64,000 nucleotides of DNA from NCBI GenBank assembly GCA_021604505.1, contig BQJC01000002.1, forward strand, positions 705,081 to 769,080, given 5' to 3'. A program made the translations under genes and the position numbers. Shown piece after piece: positions 35,172-46,281 of this stretch. Positions within the stretch are counted from its first letter, which is position 1; each line of letters starts with the position of its first letter. The notes beneath the pieces are model-generated. The model was not told the origin of the DNA. It made no database searches and was given only the letters and a program-made list of their open reading frames with translations. The stretch comes from Nitrospinaceae bacterium. Its GTDB lineage: Bacteria; Nitrospinota; Nitrospinia; Nitrospinales; VA-1.

Positions 35172-36428
35172 TCAGTGGATCCGTTTAATGGTAGCGCCTA
35201 ATTGGACTAACTTTTTTTCCATGGCTTCATACCCCCGGTCGATATGATAGACGCGGGATATGACAGATTTCCCTTTAGCCGCAAGAGCGGCTAATACCAG
35301 AGACGCGCTCGCTCGAAGGTCGGTCGCCATCAGGGGAGCGCCGCACAATTGCTCGACGCCCTCGACAATGGCGGTGTGTCCGTCCAACGTGATTTTAGCG
35401 CCCATGCGCTTGAGTTCCGCCGCGTGCATGAACCGGTTTTCGAACACATTTTCGACGATGATGCTTTGTCCTTTGGACAGAGTCATCAACGCCATCATCT
35501 GAGCCTGAAGATCGGTGGGAAACCCGGGGTGGGGCTGCGTTTTGATGTCGACCCCCTGGAACGATCCGTCCCCCTGAACTCTAACACACGTGCCGTTGAC
35601 TTCAACAGACAGTCCCGCTTCCTGCAGTTTATGGATGAGAGGCTCCACGTGCTGGGGGATGCAGTTGGTTATTTCAAGATCTCCCCCGGTGATGGCAGAG
35701 GCGATCATGTAGGTGCCGGTTTCTATTCGGTCTGGAAACACCCGGCATTCGATGGGTTTAAGGGAAGAGACCCCTTGAATGATGATGACATCTGTTCCCT
35801 GGCCTTCAATTTTTGCTCCCGCCCGAACCAGGACATCGGCAAGAAAAACCACCTCTGGCTCCTTAGCGGCGTTTTCAAGCACGGTTTCCCCGTCAGAAAG
35901 AGCCGCCGCCATCATCAGGTTGGCGGTTCCCGTGACCGTCACCGTGTCGAAATAGATGTGTTTTCCTTGAAGCCGCTTTTTCGCGGTTCCGTGGATATAA
36001 CCCTGGATCAAATCGATCTCAGCCCCCATCATCTGCAAGCCCTTGATGTGCAAATCCATGGGCCGGGCTCCGATAGCACAACCGCCGGGAAGAGACACTT
36101 TGGCCTGTCCCAATCGCGCCAGAAGCGGACCGAGAACCATGCAGGATGCCCGCATGGTCGATACCAATTCGTAAGGAGCTTCCGGGTTGTTCACCCCGGA
36201 AGTATCGATTATCACGGTATCCCCTTCAAAGCTCTCCAACCGCGCACCAAGTTCCTCCAGCAAGCGGATCATGGTGGTGACATCGCGGACGCGGGGAACG
36301 GCGCGAATCTCATTTCTGCCTGAGGTCAACAAGGTTGCGGCCAAAAGGGGGAGGGCCGCATTTTTAGCCCCGCTGATGGCAACCTGCCCCGTTAACTTTC
36401 GTCCTCCTTCGATAGCCAGTTTATCCAT
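35172..36428 (-). CDS. murA: UDP-N-acetylglucosamine 1-carboxyvinyltransferase
   Basis: A 418-residue enzyme for the first committed step of peptidoglycan synthesis (enolpyruvyl transfer to UDP-GlcNAc). Opening KLTGQVAISGAKNAALP with the catalytic Lys. GGCAIGARPMDLH carries the active Cys117, the residue attacked by fosfomycin, here unchanged. Start ATG 36428 overlaps the prmC stop by 8 bases (ATGGATAA), giving translational coupling. Confidence 0.97.
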   Translation of the reverse strand: MDKLAIEGGRKLTGQVAISGAKNAALPLLAATLLTSGRNEIRAVPRVRDVTTMIRLLEELGARLESFEGDTVIIDTSGVNNPEAPYELVSTMRASCMVLGPLLARLGQAKVSLPGGCAIGARPMDLHIKGLQMMGAEIDLIQGYIHGTAKKRLQGKHIYFDTVTVTGTANLMMAAALSDGETVLENAAKEPEVVFLADVLVRAGAKIEGQGTDVIIIQGVSSLKPIECRVFPDRIETGTYMIASAITGGDLEITNCIPQHVEPLIHKLQEAGLSVEVNGTCVRVQGDGSFQGVDIKTQPHPGFPTDLQAQMMALMTLSKGQSIIVENVFENRFMHAAELKRMGAKITLDGHTAIVEGVEQLCGAPLMATDLRASASLVLAALAAKGKSVISRVYHIDRGYEAMEKKLVQLGATIKRIH

Positions 36429-37293
36429 CTTGGCGTTTCCTCGCTGAAATCACACGTTGTGTCCCCATCAAATCTTGGGTCACTTCAGGCGGGTGGAAGC
36501 CGCCATGGTTCGCAATGAGATAGGACACAGGTTTAGCCTGGTCATTGCCCAACTCCATAAACAATGCGCCGTTTTCGTGAAGGTAACTCCAGCCTTCCGA
36601 CAGTATGCGTTTGTAACAATCCAGACCTTGCTCGCCGCCGTCCAACGCCTGCCGGGGTTCATAGTTTATAATATCAGGCATTAAGGATGGCATTTGTTTG
36701 TCCTCAATGTAAGGAGGGTTCGACAGGATGGCGTGAAAAGAACCGAATAAATCACAGGAAAATAAATCGCCCCGCACAAACCGGATACGACTCGCCACTT
36801 CATGAACCCAGGCGTTGGTCTGCGCGACCTCCAGCGCCGCCGGAGAAATATCGACGGCGGTCACTTCAGCGTCCGGAATTTCCCTGGCCGCCACTATGGC
36901 TATATTTCCCGAACCCGTTCCTATATCCAGAATCCGGAGAGGTTCGGAAAAAGCGGTGGACCGGGTCCACTTCAAAAATTGCTCTATCAGAATTTCAGTT
37001 TCCCAGCGCGGGACCAGAACATCGGGAGTCACTCGAAAATCCAGCCCCCAGAATTCCCTGCGGCCAAGAATATAAGCCACGGGCTCTCTGAGAAACCGCC
37101 GCTCCACAAAACTCCTGGAAAGCGCAACTTCCGCCTCTTCCAGTTTGCGGTCCGGGTCATGGTAGAGGTCCTCACGCCTGGCATGCAGACCCTGGGCAAG
37201 CAGGACTTCGGATTCCAGTTGCGGAGATTCGATTCCCGCCAGGCTCAAACGCTCGGCAGACCATTTTAAAAACGTCTTTGTCGTCCAGGTCAT
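36421..37293 (-). CDS. prmC: release-factor glutamine N5-methyltransferase
   Basis: A 290-residue SAM-dependent enzyme that methylates the Gln of the GGQ motif in release factors. N-terminal helical domain, then SAM site RILDIGTGSGNIAIVA, VTAVDISPAAL, and the substrate motif NPPY (SNPPYIEDK). It sits directly after prfA, whose product is its substrate. Confidence 0.96.
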   Translation of the reverse strand: MTWTTKTFLKWSAERLSLAGIESPQLESEVLLAQGLHARREDLYHDPDRKLEEAEVALSRSFVERRFLREPVAYILGRREFWGLDFRVTPDVLVPRWETEILIEQFLKWTRSTAFSEPLRILDIGTGSGNIAIVAAREIPDAEVTAVDISPAALEVAQTNAWVHEVASRIRFVRGDLFSCDLFGSFHAILSNPPYIEDKQMPSLMPDIINYEPRQALDGGEQGLDCYKRILSEGWSYLHENGALFMELGNDQAKPVSYLIANHGGFHPPEVTQDLMGTQRVISARKRQDG

Positions 37294-37348
37294 TTCTCCG
37301 GCCCCGTCTCCTTAGTGGAGAAATTTTAATCCTTGGTGGTCCAGGGGG

Positions 37349-38455
37349 TCAGGCTGTGGCTTTTTCCGGTTTTCCCTTTTCCAATTCGCTGATGTTTCCT
37401 TTGAGCGCCTCGGCCTGGTTGTGAACGATGAGTTCATCGACAATGGTTTCCATGTCCCCTTCCAGAACCTGGGAAAGTTTGTGCAGGGTCAATCCAATGC
37501 GGTGATCGGTCACCCGCTCCTGCGGAAAATTATAGGTGCGGATGCGTTCACTGCGATCTCCGGACCCCACCTGTTGCTTGCGGTTTTTTGCCATTTCCGC
37601 CTGCTGTTGGTTCTGCACCTCATCATAGAGCCTGGCCCTCAGCACTTTCATGGCCTTTTCCCGGTTTTTATGTTGCGATTTTTCATCCTGGCAGGTCACG
37701 ACCAGCCCGGTGGGGTTGTGGGTGATGCGCACTGCGGAGTCGGTGGTGTTGACACTCTGGCCTCCAGGCCCTGAGGAACGAAACACGTCGATTTTTAAAT
37801 CGGACGGATTGATCTTGATGTCCACGTCTTCCGCTTCCGGCAAGATCGCCACCGTCACCGCGGAGGTGTGAACCCGGCCCTGAGTCTCGGTTTCCGGAAC
37901 CCGTTGCACCCGGTGGGTTCCGCTTTCAAATTTCAATCGGCTGAATACGTTTTTTCCGCTGATACTGACAATGATTTCTTTGAAACCGCCTTTTCCGGTG
38001 ATGCTTGTGCTCAGGATTTCTGTCTTCCATTTACGGACCTCGGCGTACCGGGAATACATGCGGTAAAGATCCGACGCGAAGAGAGCCGCTTCTTCACCTC
38101 CGGTGCCGGCGCGGATCTCCATGATGACGCTTTTTTCATCTCGGGGGTCTTTGGGAAGCAACAGCCGTTTTAAATTGTCTTCGACCTCCTGGCGTTTTGC
38201 CGTCAATGCGTCGAGTTCTTCCTGAGCCAGGGCAACCATTTCCGCATCGCTTTCCTCGGCGACGATTTTCTGGTTTTCTTCCAATTGCACGACAATGGTT
38301 TTCAGTTCTTTGGATGCGGCCACGATAGGCGCCAGTTCCGACTGTTCGCGGGCGTACTTCTGGTAATCGGATTGCTGAGCAATGATTTTCGGGTCGCTCA
38401 AAAGTTCGTTGAGCTGATCGTAGCGTTGGCCGATGGAATCGAGTTTTTTTAACAT
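37349..38455 (-). CDS. prfA: peptide chain release factor 1
   Basis: A 368-residue RF1 that recognises UAA and UAG. The catalytic GGQ lies at residues 231-233 ([10 protein letters not shown]). The codon-recognition region reads [14 protein letters not shown], with PET at the PxT site. N-terminal coiled coil and C-terminal [18 protein letters not shown] are standard. Length is close to E. coli RF1 (360). Confidence 0.97.
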   Translation of the reverse strand: MLKKLDSIGQRYDQLNELLSDPKIIAQQSDYQKYAREQSELAPIVAASKELKTIVVQLEENQKIVAEESDAEMVALAQEELDALTAKRQEVEDNLKRLLLPKDPRDEKSVIMEIRAGTGGEEAALFASDLYRMYSRYAEVRKWKTEILSTSITGKGGFKEIIVSISGKNVFSRLKFESGTHRVQRVPETETQGRVHTSAVTVAILPEAEDVDIKINPSDLKIDVFRSSGPGGQSVNTTDSAVRITHNPTGLVVTCQDEKSQHKNREKAMKVLRARLYDEVQNQQQAEMAKNRKQQVGSGDRSERIRTYNFPQERVTDHRIGLTLHKLSQVLEGDMETIVDELIVHNQAEALKGNISELEKGKPEKATA

Positions 38456-38560
38456 TGGACAGCCTCACAAGGGGAGGCGGGAAGGTCGAGTGAAATTAGT
38501 GATTACAAGAAATTCCGTGCCGAAAATTCCACGGCAGGGATGCGGTTGTGAGGAATGGAT

Positions 38561-38794
38561 CTAATTGGGGGCGGCGGTTTCCTGATCGTTTTTGGAACTT
38601 TTCTTGTATTTGCGGTTGAATTTTTCAATACGCCCTGCGGTATCCAGCAGTTTCTGCTTTCCGGTATAGAACGGGTGGCATGCGGAGCAGATTTCAAGAT
38701 GCAGATCCTTGACGGTGGAACCGATTTTCACTTCGTTTCCGCAAGCGCAACGGATCACGGTTTCAAAATAATCAGGATGGATTCCCTCTTTCAT
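38561..38794 (-). CDS. rpmE: 50S ribosomal protein L31 (zinc-binding type)
   Basis: A 77-residue L31. [11 protein letters not shown] opening, then zinc ligands in RCACGN and the [13 protein letters not shown] signature. This is the C+ (zinc) paralogue. It lies between rho and prfA, a conserved arrangement. Confidence 0.96.
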   Translation of the reverse strand: MKEGIHPDYFETVIRCACGNEVKIGSTVKDLHLEICSACHPFYTGKQKLLDTAGRIEKFNRKYKKSSKNDQETAAPN

Positions 38795-38814
38795 AACACG
38801 TCATTCCTCTATTT

Positions 38815-40074
<1,260 letters not shown>

Positions 40075-40507
40075 AGTTCTAGGTCTCTTTGGGGTAGAGA
40101 GTTTTGGTTGGTCGATTAGTTAGGATTTGGAGTTATTGATTGCTATTCCGGATTGTGGGCAGAAATGAAATCTTTCTATCTTTAGGTGTATGGAAAATGG
40201 ATATGTTTATTTAAAAGCGTAGAAAAAGCCGGTGCTTGATTGGGGTTCGGGGTTTTTTTTGGGAGCTTAAGGAGATCTATTATCAGAGTAGACAGTAAAA
40301 CTCCCTTTGTCAACTTTATTTTCGTCTTAACGTTCTAATTTAGCCAGCCTTTGGGGGACGGTCGGAATGGTTTTTGCCCCGGTCAGGAGCGTCTTTTTTC
40401 GACATCTGGATAATTTGAAGGCACTCACCGGTCTTTAGGGTACCGGTCGCTTTGTCTAAATTTCTGATTCGATTGCACGTTTTTTGCAAACCTGCCATAA
40501 TGGCCGC
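40075..40507. other. 433-base gap between divergent rho and the HemY-type oxidase
   Basis: This holds the leader regions of both genes. A 73-codon minus-strand frame (40340-40561) overlaps the oxidase start and has no ribosome site, so it is not called. ACCGGT occurs twice (near 40428 and 40442) around TCTTTAGGGT. Long rho leaders can hold autoregulatory sites, but I cannot point to one here. Confidence 0.4.
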
Positions 40508-41938
40508 ATGAAAAAAATTGTGATCATAGGCGGCGGCATTGCGGGGCTGGCGGCGGCGCACCGTCTTCAGGAAGAGATTTCCGCCGGGGTTCCTTTAGAG
40601 TGCACGCTTCTGGAATCGGCGGAGCAGTTTGGCGGCAAGATCGCCACCGAGCGGTTTGACGGTTTTGTGATCGAGCGCGGGCCGGATTCTTTCATTTCGC
40701 AGAAGCCGGCGGCCATCGAGCTGTGTAAAAAGCTGGGTCTGGGCGACCGGTTGGTGGGAACCAATCCCGGCCAGACAAAAACCTATGTCTACACCGGTAA
40801 AAAGCTGGTGACCATGCCGGACGGTTTGAGTTTGATGATTCCCACAAAGTTTCTGCCGTTTGCCCTGACGCCGCTGTTCAGCATTCCCGGAAAAATCCGC
40901 ATGGGGCTGGATCTTCTGATTCCCAAAAAACGCGGCAAGGCCGATGAAAGCCTGGCTTCTTTTGTGAGACGGCGGATGGGTGAAGAAGCGCTCAGGAAAA
41001 TGGCCGAACCCATGCTGGCGGGAATCTATGCCAGCGACCCGGAGACCATGAGCATCCAAAGCACTTTTCCGATGTTCGTTCAGACCGAACAGAAATACCG
41101 CTCTCTGATTCTGGGCATGCTGGAAAGAAAACGTCAGATGCTCATGCACAAACCCAGTGGCAACCGTCAACCATTCTCCTTGTTCATGACGCTGAAAAAC
41201 GGTCTCGGCGAAATGGTGGGCGCGGTAATCGAAAAATCGCCCGACGTCTCGTTTCGGGCCAATGCCAAGGTGCTGGAAGTGGCAAAGCATGAAGAGGGCT
41301 GGCGAGTGGTTCTGGAAAATGGAGAAACGCTGGATGCCGATAGCGTGATCTTTGCGACGCCGGCCAAGTTGTCGGCGGATTTTTTACAGCCCTTCGCTCC
41401 GAAAGTCGCTGAATTATTGAACCGGATCAAATACGTTTCCACGGCGACTGCGACGCTGGCGTATCGTAAGGAGGGCTTTTCGCATCCCTTAAACGGGTTC
41501 GGGTTTGTCGTCCCTAGAACGGAAGGCCGCAAGATTTTAGCCTGCACGTGGACGTCATCCAAATTCCCCCACCGCACTCCGGAAGGTTATGTCATGCTCC
41601 GCTGTTTCGTGGGCGGGGCGTTGAATGAAGACCTGGCGGAACAGGATGAAAAAGCGATCGAGAAAATGGTCAAAAAAGAACTGGCAGACCTCATGGGCAT
41701 TCACCAGGAACCGGACGTCTGCAAGATCTTTCACAATAAAAAATCCAACGTACAGTATCGGGTAGGCCACGCCGATCTGATCGATTCAGTCGAGAAGGAA
41801 TTGAGTTCCTTTCCCGGTTTGTTTCTGACCGGAAGCGCCTACACGGGAATAGGCATCCCGGACTGCATCCAAAACGGAACCAGGACCGCAGAAGCGGCAA
41901 TCAATTTTTTTGCGGAGAAATCTCAAGCGGCGGTCTAG
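40508..41938 (+). CDS. hemY: protoporphyrinogen/coproporphyrinogen oxidase, HemY type
   Basis: A 476-residue FAD enzyme that aromatises a porphyrinogen in haem synthesis. The dinucleotide fold opens at the start (IVIIGGGIAGLAAAHRL). RFDGFVIERGPDSFI, MRCF-like VMLRCFVGG and C-terminal LFLTGSAYTGIGIPDCIQNG are typical of HemY. ATG 40508 is chosen because the FAD fold begins there. The oxygen-dependent type implies an aerobic or microaerobic host. Partners hemE/hemH are at 22-24 kb. Confidence 0.93.
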   Translation: MKKIVIIGGGIAGLAAAHRLQEEISAGVPLECTLLESAEQFGGKIATERFDGFVIERGPDSFISQKPAAIELCKKLGLGDRLVGTNPGQTKTYVYTGKKLVTMPDGLSLMIPTKFLPFALTPLFSIPGKIRMGLDLLIPKKRGKADESLASFVRRRMGEEALRKMAEPMLAGIYASDPETMSIQSTFPMFVQTEQKYRSLILGMLERKRQMLMHKPSGNRQPFSLFMTLKNGLGEMVGAVIEKSPDVSFRANAKVLEVAKHEEGWRVVLENGETLDADSVIFATPAKLSADFLQPFAPKVAELLNRIKYVSTATATLAYRKEGFSHPLNGFGFVVPRTEGRKILACTWTSSKFPHRTPEGYVMLRCFVGGALNEDLAEQDEKAIEKMVKKELADLMGIHQEPDVCKIFHNKKSNVQYRVGHADLIDSVEKELSSFPGLFLTGSAYTGIGIPDCIQNGTRTAEAAINFFAEKSQAAV

Positions 41939-41982
41939 CATTTTAAATGGGTTCCAGGTTAAATAAATTAAAGGAGTTTTCC

Positions 41983-43197
41983 ATGAAATGGGCTTCAGCC
42001 ATATCAACTCAGGACACAATAGAAGCCTGCATTGAAGAGGCAACTCAGAGTATTAAAAAACAGCTGTCAGGAAAGCTGGCGGATCTGACGATCGTTTTTG
42101 TTTCCCCGCATTTTGCCGGTGACTATCAAAAAATACCGCTCATAATCCGTGAACGAATGGAACCCGGATTGTTTTTCGGGTGTTCCGGCGGCGGCATCAT
42201 CGGCGCCGGAAAGGAAGTGGAACAGCAGCCCGCGTTCAGCATCACTGCAGCGCATCTGCCGGGGGTGAAGGTTCAGCCCGTTCAAACCGACACCCTGGAA
42301 TTGCCGGACCAGGACACCGGACCCGGAGTCTGGCGGGATTGGCTGGGAGTTTCCGCAGAGAGCCACCCGCATTTCATATTTCTTGCCGATCCGTTTTCGT
42401 TTCGCGGAGAGGAGTTTCTGGCGGGACTCGATTTTGCGTATCCCAACAGCAAAAAAGTCGGCGGGCTGGCCAGCGGCGCTCAAACGCAGGGCGGGAATGC
42501 ACTCTATCTGGGGAATGAGATTTATTCCGAAGGTCTGGTGGGAGTGGCCTTGAGCGGAAACATCGAGCTCGATACCATCGTGGCGCAAGGATGTCGCCCG
42601 ATCGGGCAACCATTGAAAATCACCCAATGTCAGCAGAACATGCTTCAAAAACTGGACAATGCGCCCCCCATGGAAGTGCTTCAGGAAATCAATGAAACCT
42701 TGAATGAAAATGACCGCAATCTGATGAAAACCTCCCTGTTTCTTGGCATAGAGATGGACCCGTTGAAGGACGACCCGCAGCGCGGAGACTTTTTGATCCG
42801 CAACCTGATGGGGGTCGACCACCAGTCGGGTGCGCTGGCCATCGGAGCGATGTTAAGAGAAGGACAACTGGTTCAGTTTCATCTGCGGGATAAAGTCATG
42901 TCCGCTGAAGATCTGGATGTGATGTTGAACCGCTACCATTCCGGCGGCAAAGCGGACGACGCCTGCGGCGCTCTTTTGTTTTCCTGTCTGGGGCGCGGGC
43001 AGTATTTGTACGGCAAACCCAATCACGACACCGACATGTTCAGGGACAAAATGGGTGAAATCCCGCTTGGCGGGTTTTTCTGCAATGGCGAGATCGGTCC
43101 CGTCGGCAACACCACGTTTTTGCACGGCTACACCAGTTCCTTTGGCATATTCCGGCCTCAGCCTGAGAAGGTGGAGGGCGAGCAGGTCAGCAGGTGA
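41983..43197 (+). CDS. FIST domain sensory protein
   Basis: A 404-residue protein with FIST_N (about residues 20-215; DLTIVFVSPHF, FFGCSGGGIIGAGKEVE) and FIST_C (about 225-375; FLGIEMDP, IGAMLREGQLVQFHLRD, GALLFSCLGRG, GFFCNGEIGPVG). FIST domains are proposed to bind small ligands such as amino acids and usually feed into signalling proteins. AAGGAGTTTTCC before ATG 41983 decides the start. Located 44 bases after hemY. Confidence 0.9.
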   Translation: MKWASAISTQDTIEACIEEATQSIKKQLSGKLADLTIVFVSPHFAGDYQKIPLIIRERMEPGLFFGCSGGGIIGAGKEVEQQPAFSITAAHLPGVKVQPVQTDTLELPDQDTGPGVWRDWLGVSAESHPHFIFLADPFSFRGEEFLAGLDFAYPNSKKVGGLASGAQTQGGNALYLGNEIYSEGLVGVALSGNIELDTIVAQGCRPIGQPLKITQCQQNMLQKLDNAPPMEVLQEINETLNENDRNLMKTSLFLGIEMDPLKDDPQRGDFLIRNLMGVDHQSGALAIGAMLREGQLVQFHLRDKVMSAEDLDVMLNRYHSGGKADDACGALLFSCLGRGQYLYGKPNHDTDMFRDKMGEIPLGGFFCNGEIGPVGNTTFLHGYTSSFGIFRPQPEKVEGEQVSR

Positions 43198-43256
43198 ATC
43201 AACCCAACACCCCTTGCGGGTTTTACAATTCAATAAATTTAATTGGAGAAAATTTA

Positions 43257-43523
43257 ATGGCTGTTGAAGTGAACGTTTCCACCACCCCTAATGAACACGC
43301 AATGAAATACACCCTCAACTGCAACGCCATCGAATCCGGCTACAAGACCTATAAAAATGCCGGAGAAGCGGAAGAATGTGCGGTGGCGAAAGCCCTGTTC
43401 GCCATCGACGGCGTGGAGCAGGTGTTCTTGATGGCGGACTTCGTGACCGTCAATAAAAAGGCCGGCGCCAAGTGGTCGGACATGGAAGGGGCGGTCCTGG
43501 AAGCCATCAAAGCTTCTTATTAG
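43257..43523 (+). CDS. Nfu/NifU N-terminal domain protein
   Basis: An 88-residue protein consisting only of the Nfu N-terminal domain (MKYTLNCNAIESG, ALFAIDGVEQVFLMADFVTV). It lacks the CxxC NifU C-terminal domain that carries Fe-S clusters, so it is not a complete scaffold. GGAGAAAATTTA precedes ATG 43257. It follows the FIST gene by 59 bases and precedes the MBL hydrolase by 26, forming a short run of same-strand genes. Confidence 0.85.
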   Translation: MAVEVNVSTTPNEHAMKYTLNCNAIESGYKTYKNAGEAEECAVAKALFAIDGVEQVFLMADFVTVNKKAGAKWSDMEGAVLEAIKASY

Positions 43524-43549
43524 CAGTCCCCATTGATTAGAGACATTTC

Positions 43550-44302
43550 GTGAAAATCACCATTTTGGGCTCCGGCACATCCGTGCCATCTTTGGAGCGC
43601 AACTCATCCGGGGTTCTGTTGCAAAAAGGAGGAACCCACTCCCTCATCGATTGCGGATACGGCACCCTGCATCAATTGTTGCGGTTGGGGCTGACCTATA
43701 AAGACATCGACCGCATTTACTTCACTCACATTCATCCTGACCATATGTATGATCTTGTTCCCATGCTGTTCGCCGCCCGTTATCCTGAGGACCTCAGGGA
43801 AAAAAAATTGGAGATCGTCGCCGGACCGGGCTTTCAGGAATTTTTTGAAGGGCTTCTTAAAGCTTACAAAGGCTGGCTGACGCCGAAGCGGTATGAAATT
43901 AAAATCATCGAGCAGGATGAAGCAACCCGCAAGTACGACGGTTTGAGCGTGACGACCCGGAAGGTGAAACATATCCCCATCAGCCGCGGCTATCGAATGA
44001 CCGATGAAAAGGGTAAAACCGCGGCTTTTTCCGGGGACACCGACACCTGTGACGGGATGATCGAACTGGGCCGCGATGCCGACCTGATGGTTTTAGAATG
44101 TGCAACGCCGGATGAATTGAAAGTAGACGGTCATTTGTCACCCACCCCGGCGGCAAAACTCGCCCAAACAGCCAATTGCAAAAAACTGTGCCTCACGCAT
44201 TTTTATCCCCCGTGCGATTTGACCGCGTTCCGTAAAATCGTCGCCCGTGAATACACAGGCGAACTTTTCCTTGCGGAAGATTTGATGGTGTTCCAGTTAT
44301 AG
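43550..44302 (+). CDS. MBL-fold hydrolase, RNase Z-like
   Basis: A 250-residue metallo-beta-lactamase fold protein. LGSGTSVPSLERNSSG at the start and the metal motif THIHPDHMYD (HxHxDH). A later metal Asp lies in FSGDTDTCDG, and C-terminal LCLTHFYP supplies the last His. Close to the RNase Z/ElaC branch but without its exosite, so probably a general hydrolase. GTG start at 43550. Confidence 0.85.
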   Translation: MKITILGSGTSVPSLERNSSGVLLQKGGTHSLIDCGYGTLHQLLRLGLTYKDIDRIYFTHIHPDHMYDLVPMLFAARYPEDLREKKLEIVAGPGFQEFFEGLLKAYKGWLTPKRYEIKIIEQDEATRKYDGLSVTTRKVKHIPISRGYRMTDEKGKTAAFSGDTDTCDGMIELGRDADLMVLECATPDELKVDGHLSPTPAAKLAQTANCKKLCLTHFYPPCDLTAFRKIVAREYTGELFLAEDLMVFQL

Positions 44303-44351
44303 CAAACGGAGTTGTTCAGGTGGGTAGAGCGGAGTTATCCCTGAGAGAAAG

Positions 44352-44516
44352 TTATTTGTTTTCTTCGCGTTTGGCTTGAATGAAGTTGGCGACCATGATC
44401 AGGACTTTGAATATGCCGATGGTGACGAAAACGCCGGCCAGAAATTGCAAAAGCGGTGGCAGGCTCTCCATAAAGTCGACGATGGTTTGAACAAATCCGT
44501 AGCGTATAGGGTCCAT
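44352..44516 (-). CDS. small single-pass membrane protein
   Basis: A 54-residue protein on the minus strand between the thioredoxin-NHL gene and the MBL gene. Sequence features: amphipathic MDPIRYGFVQTIVDF, a transmembrane helix (LLQFLAGVFVTIGIFKVLIMV), then a charged C-terminus (QAKREENK). A TAA lies 12 bases upstream in frame, so ATG 44516 is the only plausible start. It has no strong Shine-Dalgarno and may depend on the upstream gene, 67 bases away. Function unknown. Confidence 0.55.
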   Translation of the reverse strand: MDPIRYGFVQTIVDFMESLPPLLQFLAGVFVTIGIFKVLIMVANFIQAKREENK

Positions 44517-44582
44517 GAAGGTGAATTAGAGTGAAGGGTTGATTAAAATCCGTCGCCCCTTTTTGAGAAAAGGTGAGAGGGA

Positions 44583-46043
44583 TCATCCAATAAAAATCTC
44601 GGTTTTTTCCGTTTCGAGGTCGATTTTGAGAATGCGGTGATTGTTGGTGTCGGAAACGTAAAGGCAATTGTCGACCTCTACCACGCCCGCCGGTTCCCAC
44701 AACCGCGTACAGCTTGCATCATCGCAAAGGATGTTTGTTGACGCTTGGATAGTGGTCACGTCCAAGGTTTTCAGATCCAGAACTTTGATCTTATCATTGT
44801 AGGAGTCGGCGATATAAACTTTCCCCTTGGAATAATGCAAACCCAACGGATGTTGCAGGACGGCTTCTTTTCCTTTTCCATCCTGGTCACCGAAATCGAA
44901 TAACCCGGTTCCCACCAAAGTATCCACAAACCCCGCACCCTGAAGGTCGATGACCCGCACCGAACTGGTCTCGCTGTCGACAAGAAACAGCTGGTTCTCA
45001 CCCAAACTCAAACCGCTGGGTTGCGAAAACGTTGCCTGATTGCAGGGACCGTCGACGATGGATTCCGCTCCCGTCCCTGAAAACAGGCTGACCATGCCCT
45101 CGGCAATTTCGTAACAGCCGATCTGGTGGGTCCCGGCGTTAGCGAAGTAAAGAAGGTTGCCTTGCAGGGCAACATCCCAGGGGGAACTGATACCGGTCTC
45201 CTTTCCCGGCCCTCTTTCTTTTAAAAATCCTCCCTGCTTTCCGGTCCCGGCGACGGTGGCAACCGTGTTTGTGGCGAGATCGATTTTGCGAAGGAGATGG
45301 TTTTCCGTGTCCCCCACCCAGAGGGTTTGCCCCTGATAACAGAGTCCCTGAGGACGAAAGAATTCCGCTTCCTCTAAGGACCCGTTTTTCTGGCCGATGT
45401 TCCCGGAACCGATCCGCCGGGTGATGTTGCCTTTGCGATCGGCGGTGGCGATCTGATTGTGGTTGGAGTCGGCAATGGCGAATTCATCCGCTTCCGGGTT
45501 GTAGGCGATTTTCCCCGGAAACCTGAGGGTCGTGTCAGGCGTCAAGGCAGGCGGAGTTAAAAGTTCAGCGGCGTTTTCCTGAAGAACGCCCTTTTGTTTC
45601 ATCTCTTCCACCACTTGAGTGACCGAGGCATCCAGCATCTCCGGGTCCGGCTCGCCAGGAAGTTGACCGAGGATGTAGCCGTCAGGCCCGATGAAAATCA
45701 GCGTCGGCCAGGCGCGCACCGTGTAATTTTTCCAGATGGTGAAGTGTTCGTCGTGCACGATGGGATGGACGATCTCATAACGATCGATCGCTTTAGAGAC
45801 GTTGTCCGTGGCTTTTTCGCCTGGAAACTTCGGACTGTGCACGCCGATCACCACCACCGAGTCGGGAAATTTTTCTTCAATGCGTTTGAGCGTCGGAATG
45901 ATATGGATACAGTTGATACAGCAGAACGTCCAGAAGTCCAGTATGACCAATTTACCTTCGAGGTCCGGCAGGTCAAGAGGTGCTTTCACGTTGAACCAGG
46001 GAAGGTTTTCAGCGTTTAATTTAGGTGCGTGGATCAGTTGCAT
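44583..46043 (-). CDS. thioredoxin-like/NHL-repeat protein (NHLRC2-like)
   Basis: A 486-residue protein. Residues 1-150 form a TlpA/thioredoxin-like domain with redox motif CINC (Cys42-Cys45) in WTFCCINCIH. Residues 170-486 form an NHL beta-propeller (IADSNHNQIATADRKG, VGDTENHLLRKIDL, VADSYNDKI-like, SDTNNHRILKID). This order is that of NHLRC2. No signal peptide is seen, so it is likely cytoplasmic. ATG 46043 is chosen because similarity starts at MQLIHAPKL. Confidence 0.9.
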   Translation of the reverse strand: MQLIHAPKLNAENLPWFNVKAPLDLPDLEGKLVILDFWTFCCINCIHIIPTLKRIEEKFPDSVVVIGVHSPKFPGEKATDNVSKAIDRYEIVHPIVHDEHFTIWKNYTVRAWPTLIFIGPDGYILGQLPGEPDPEMLDASVTQVVEEMKQKGVLQENAAELLTPPALTPDTTLRFPGKIAYNPEADEFAIADSNHNQIATADRKGNITRRIGSGNIGQKNGSLEEAEFFRPQGLCYQGQTLWVGDTENHLLRKIDLATNTVATVAGTGKQGGFLKERGPGKETGISSPWDVALQGNLLYFANAGTHQIGCYEIAEGMVSLFSGTGAESIVDGPCNQATFSQPSGLSLGENQLFLVDSETSSVRVIDLQGAGFVDTLVGTGLFDFGDQDGKGKEAVLQHPLGLHYSKGKVYIADSYNDKIKVLDLKTLDVTTIQASTNILCDDASCTRLWEPAGVVEVDNCLYVSDTNNHRILKIDLETEKTEIFIG

Positions 46044-46281
46044 GGAGTTATTTAAGAATTTCAATTGGAGTGGATTGTAAACTTTATTGCCTGAAAAGCG
46101 CAACTACCGCCGGCGAGGCGGTGAAAATAGTTCTCACGGAAGTCTATTTTAGCGCTCGGCGATGAAATAGACCCTTGATAAAAAAAGAGTTTTCGGCACC
46201 CGGCCTCAGCCTGTTGGTGAAAACGTTTTGATTTCAATTGCCAGAAATCATTAGGTATAATAGGCTAAATCATATGGAATA

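Noticed and set aside
40340..40561. 73-codon minus-strand frame opposite the HemY start
   Set aside because: Overlaps the FAD-fold start of hemY and lacks a ribosome site.
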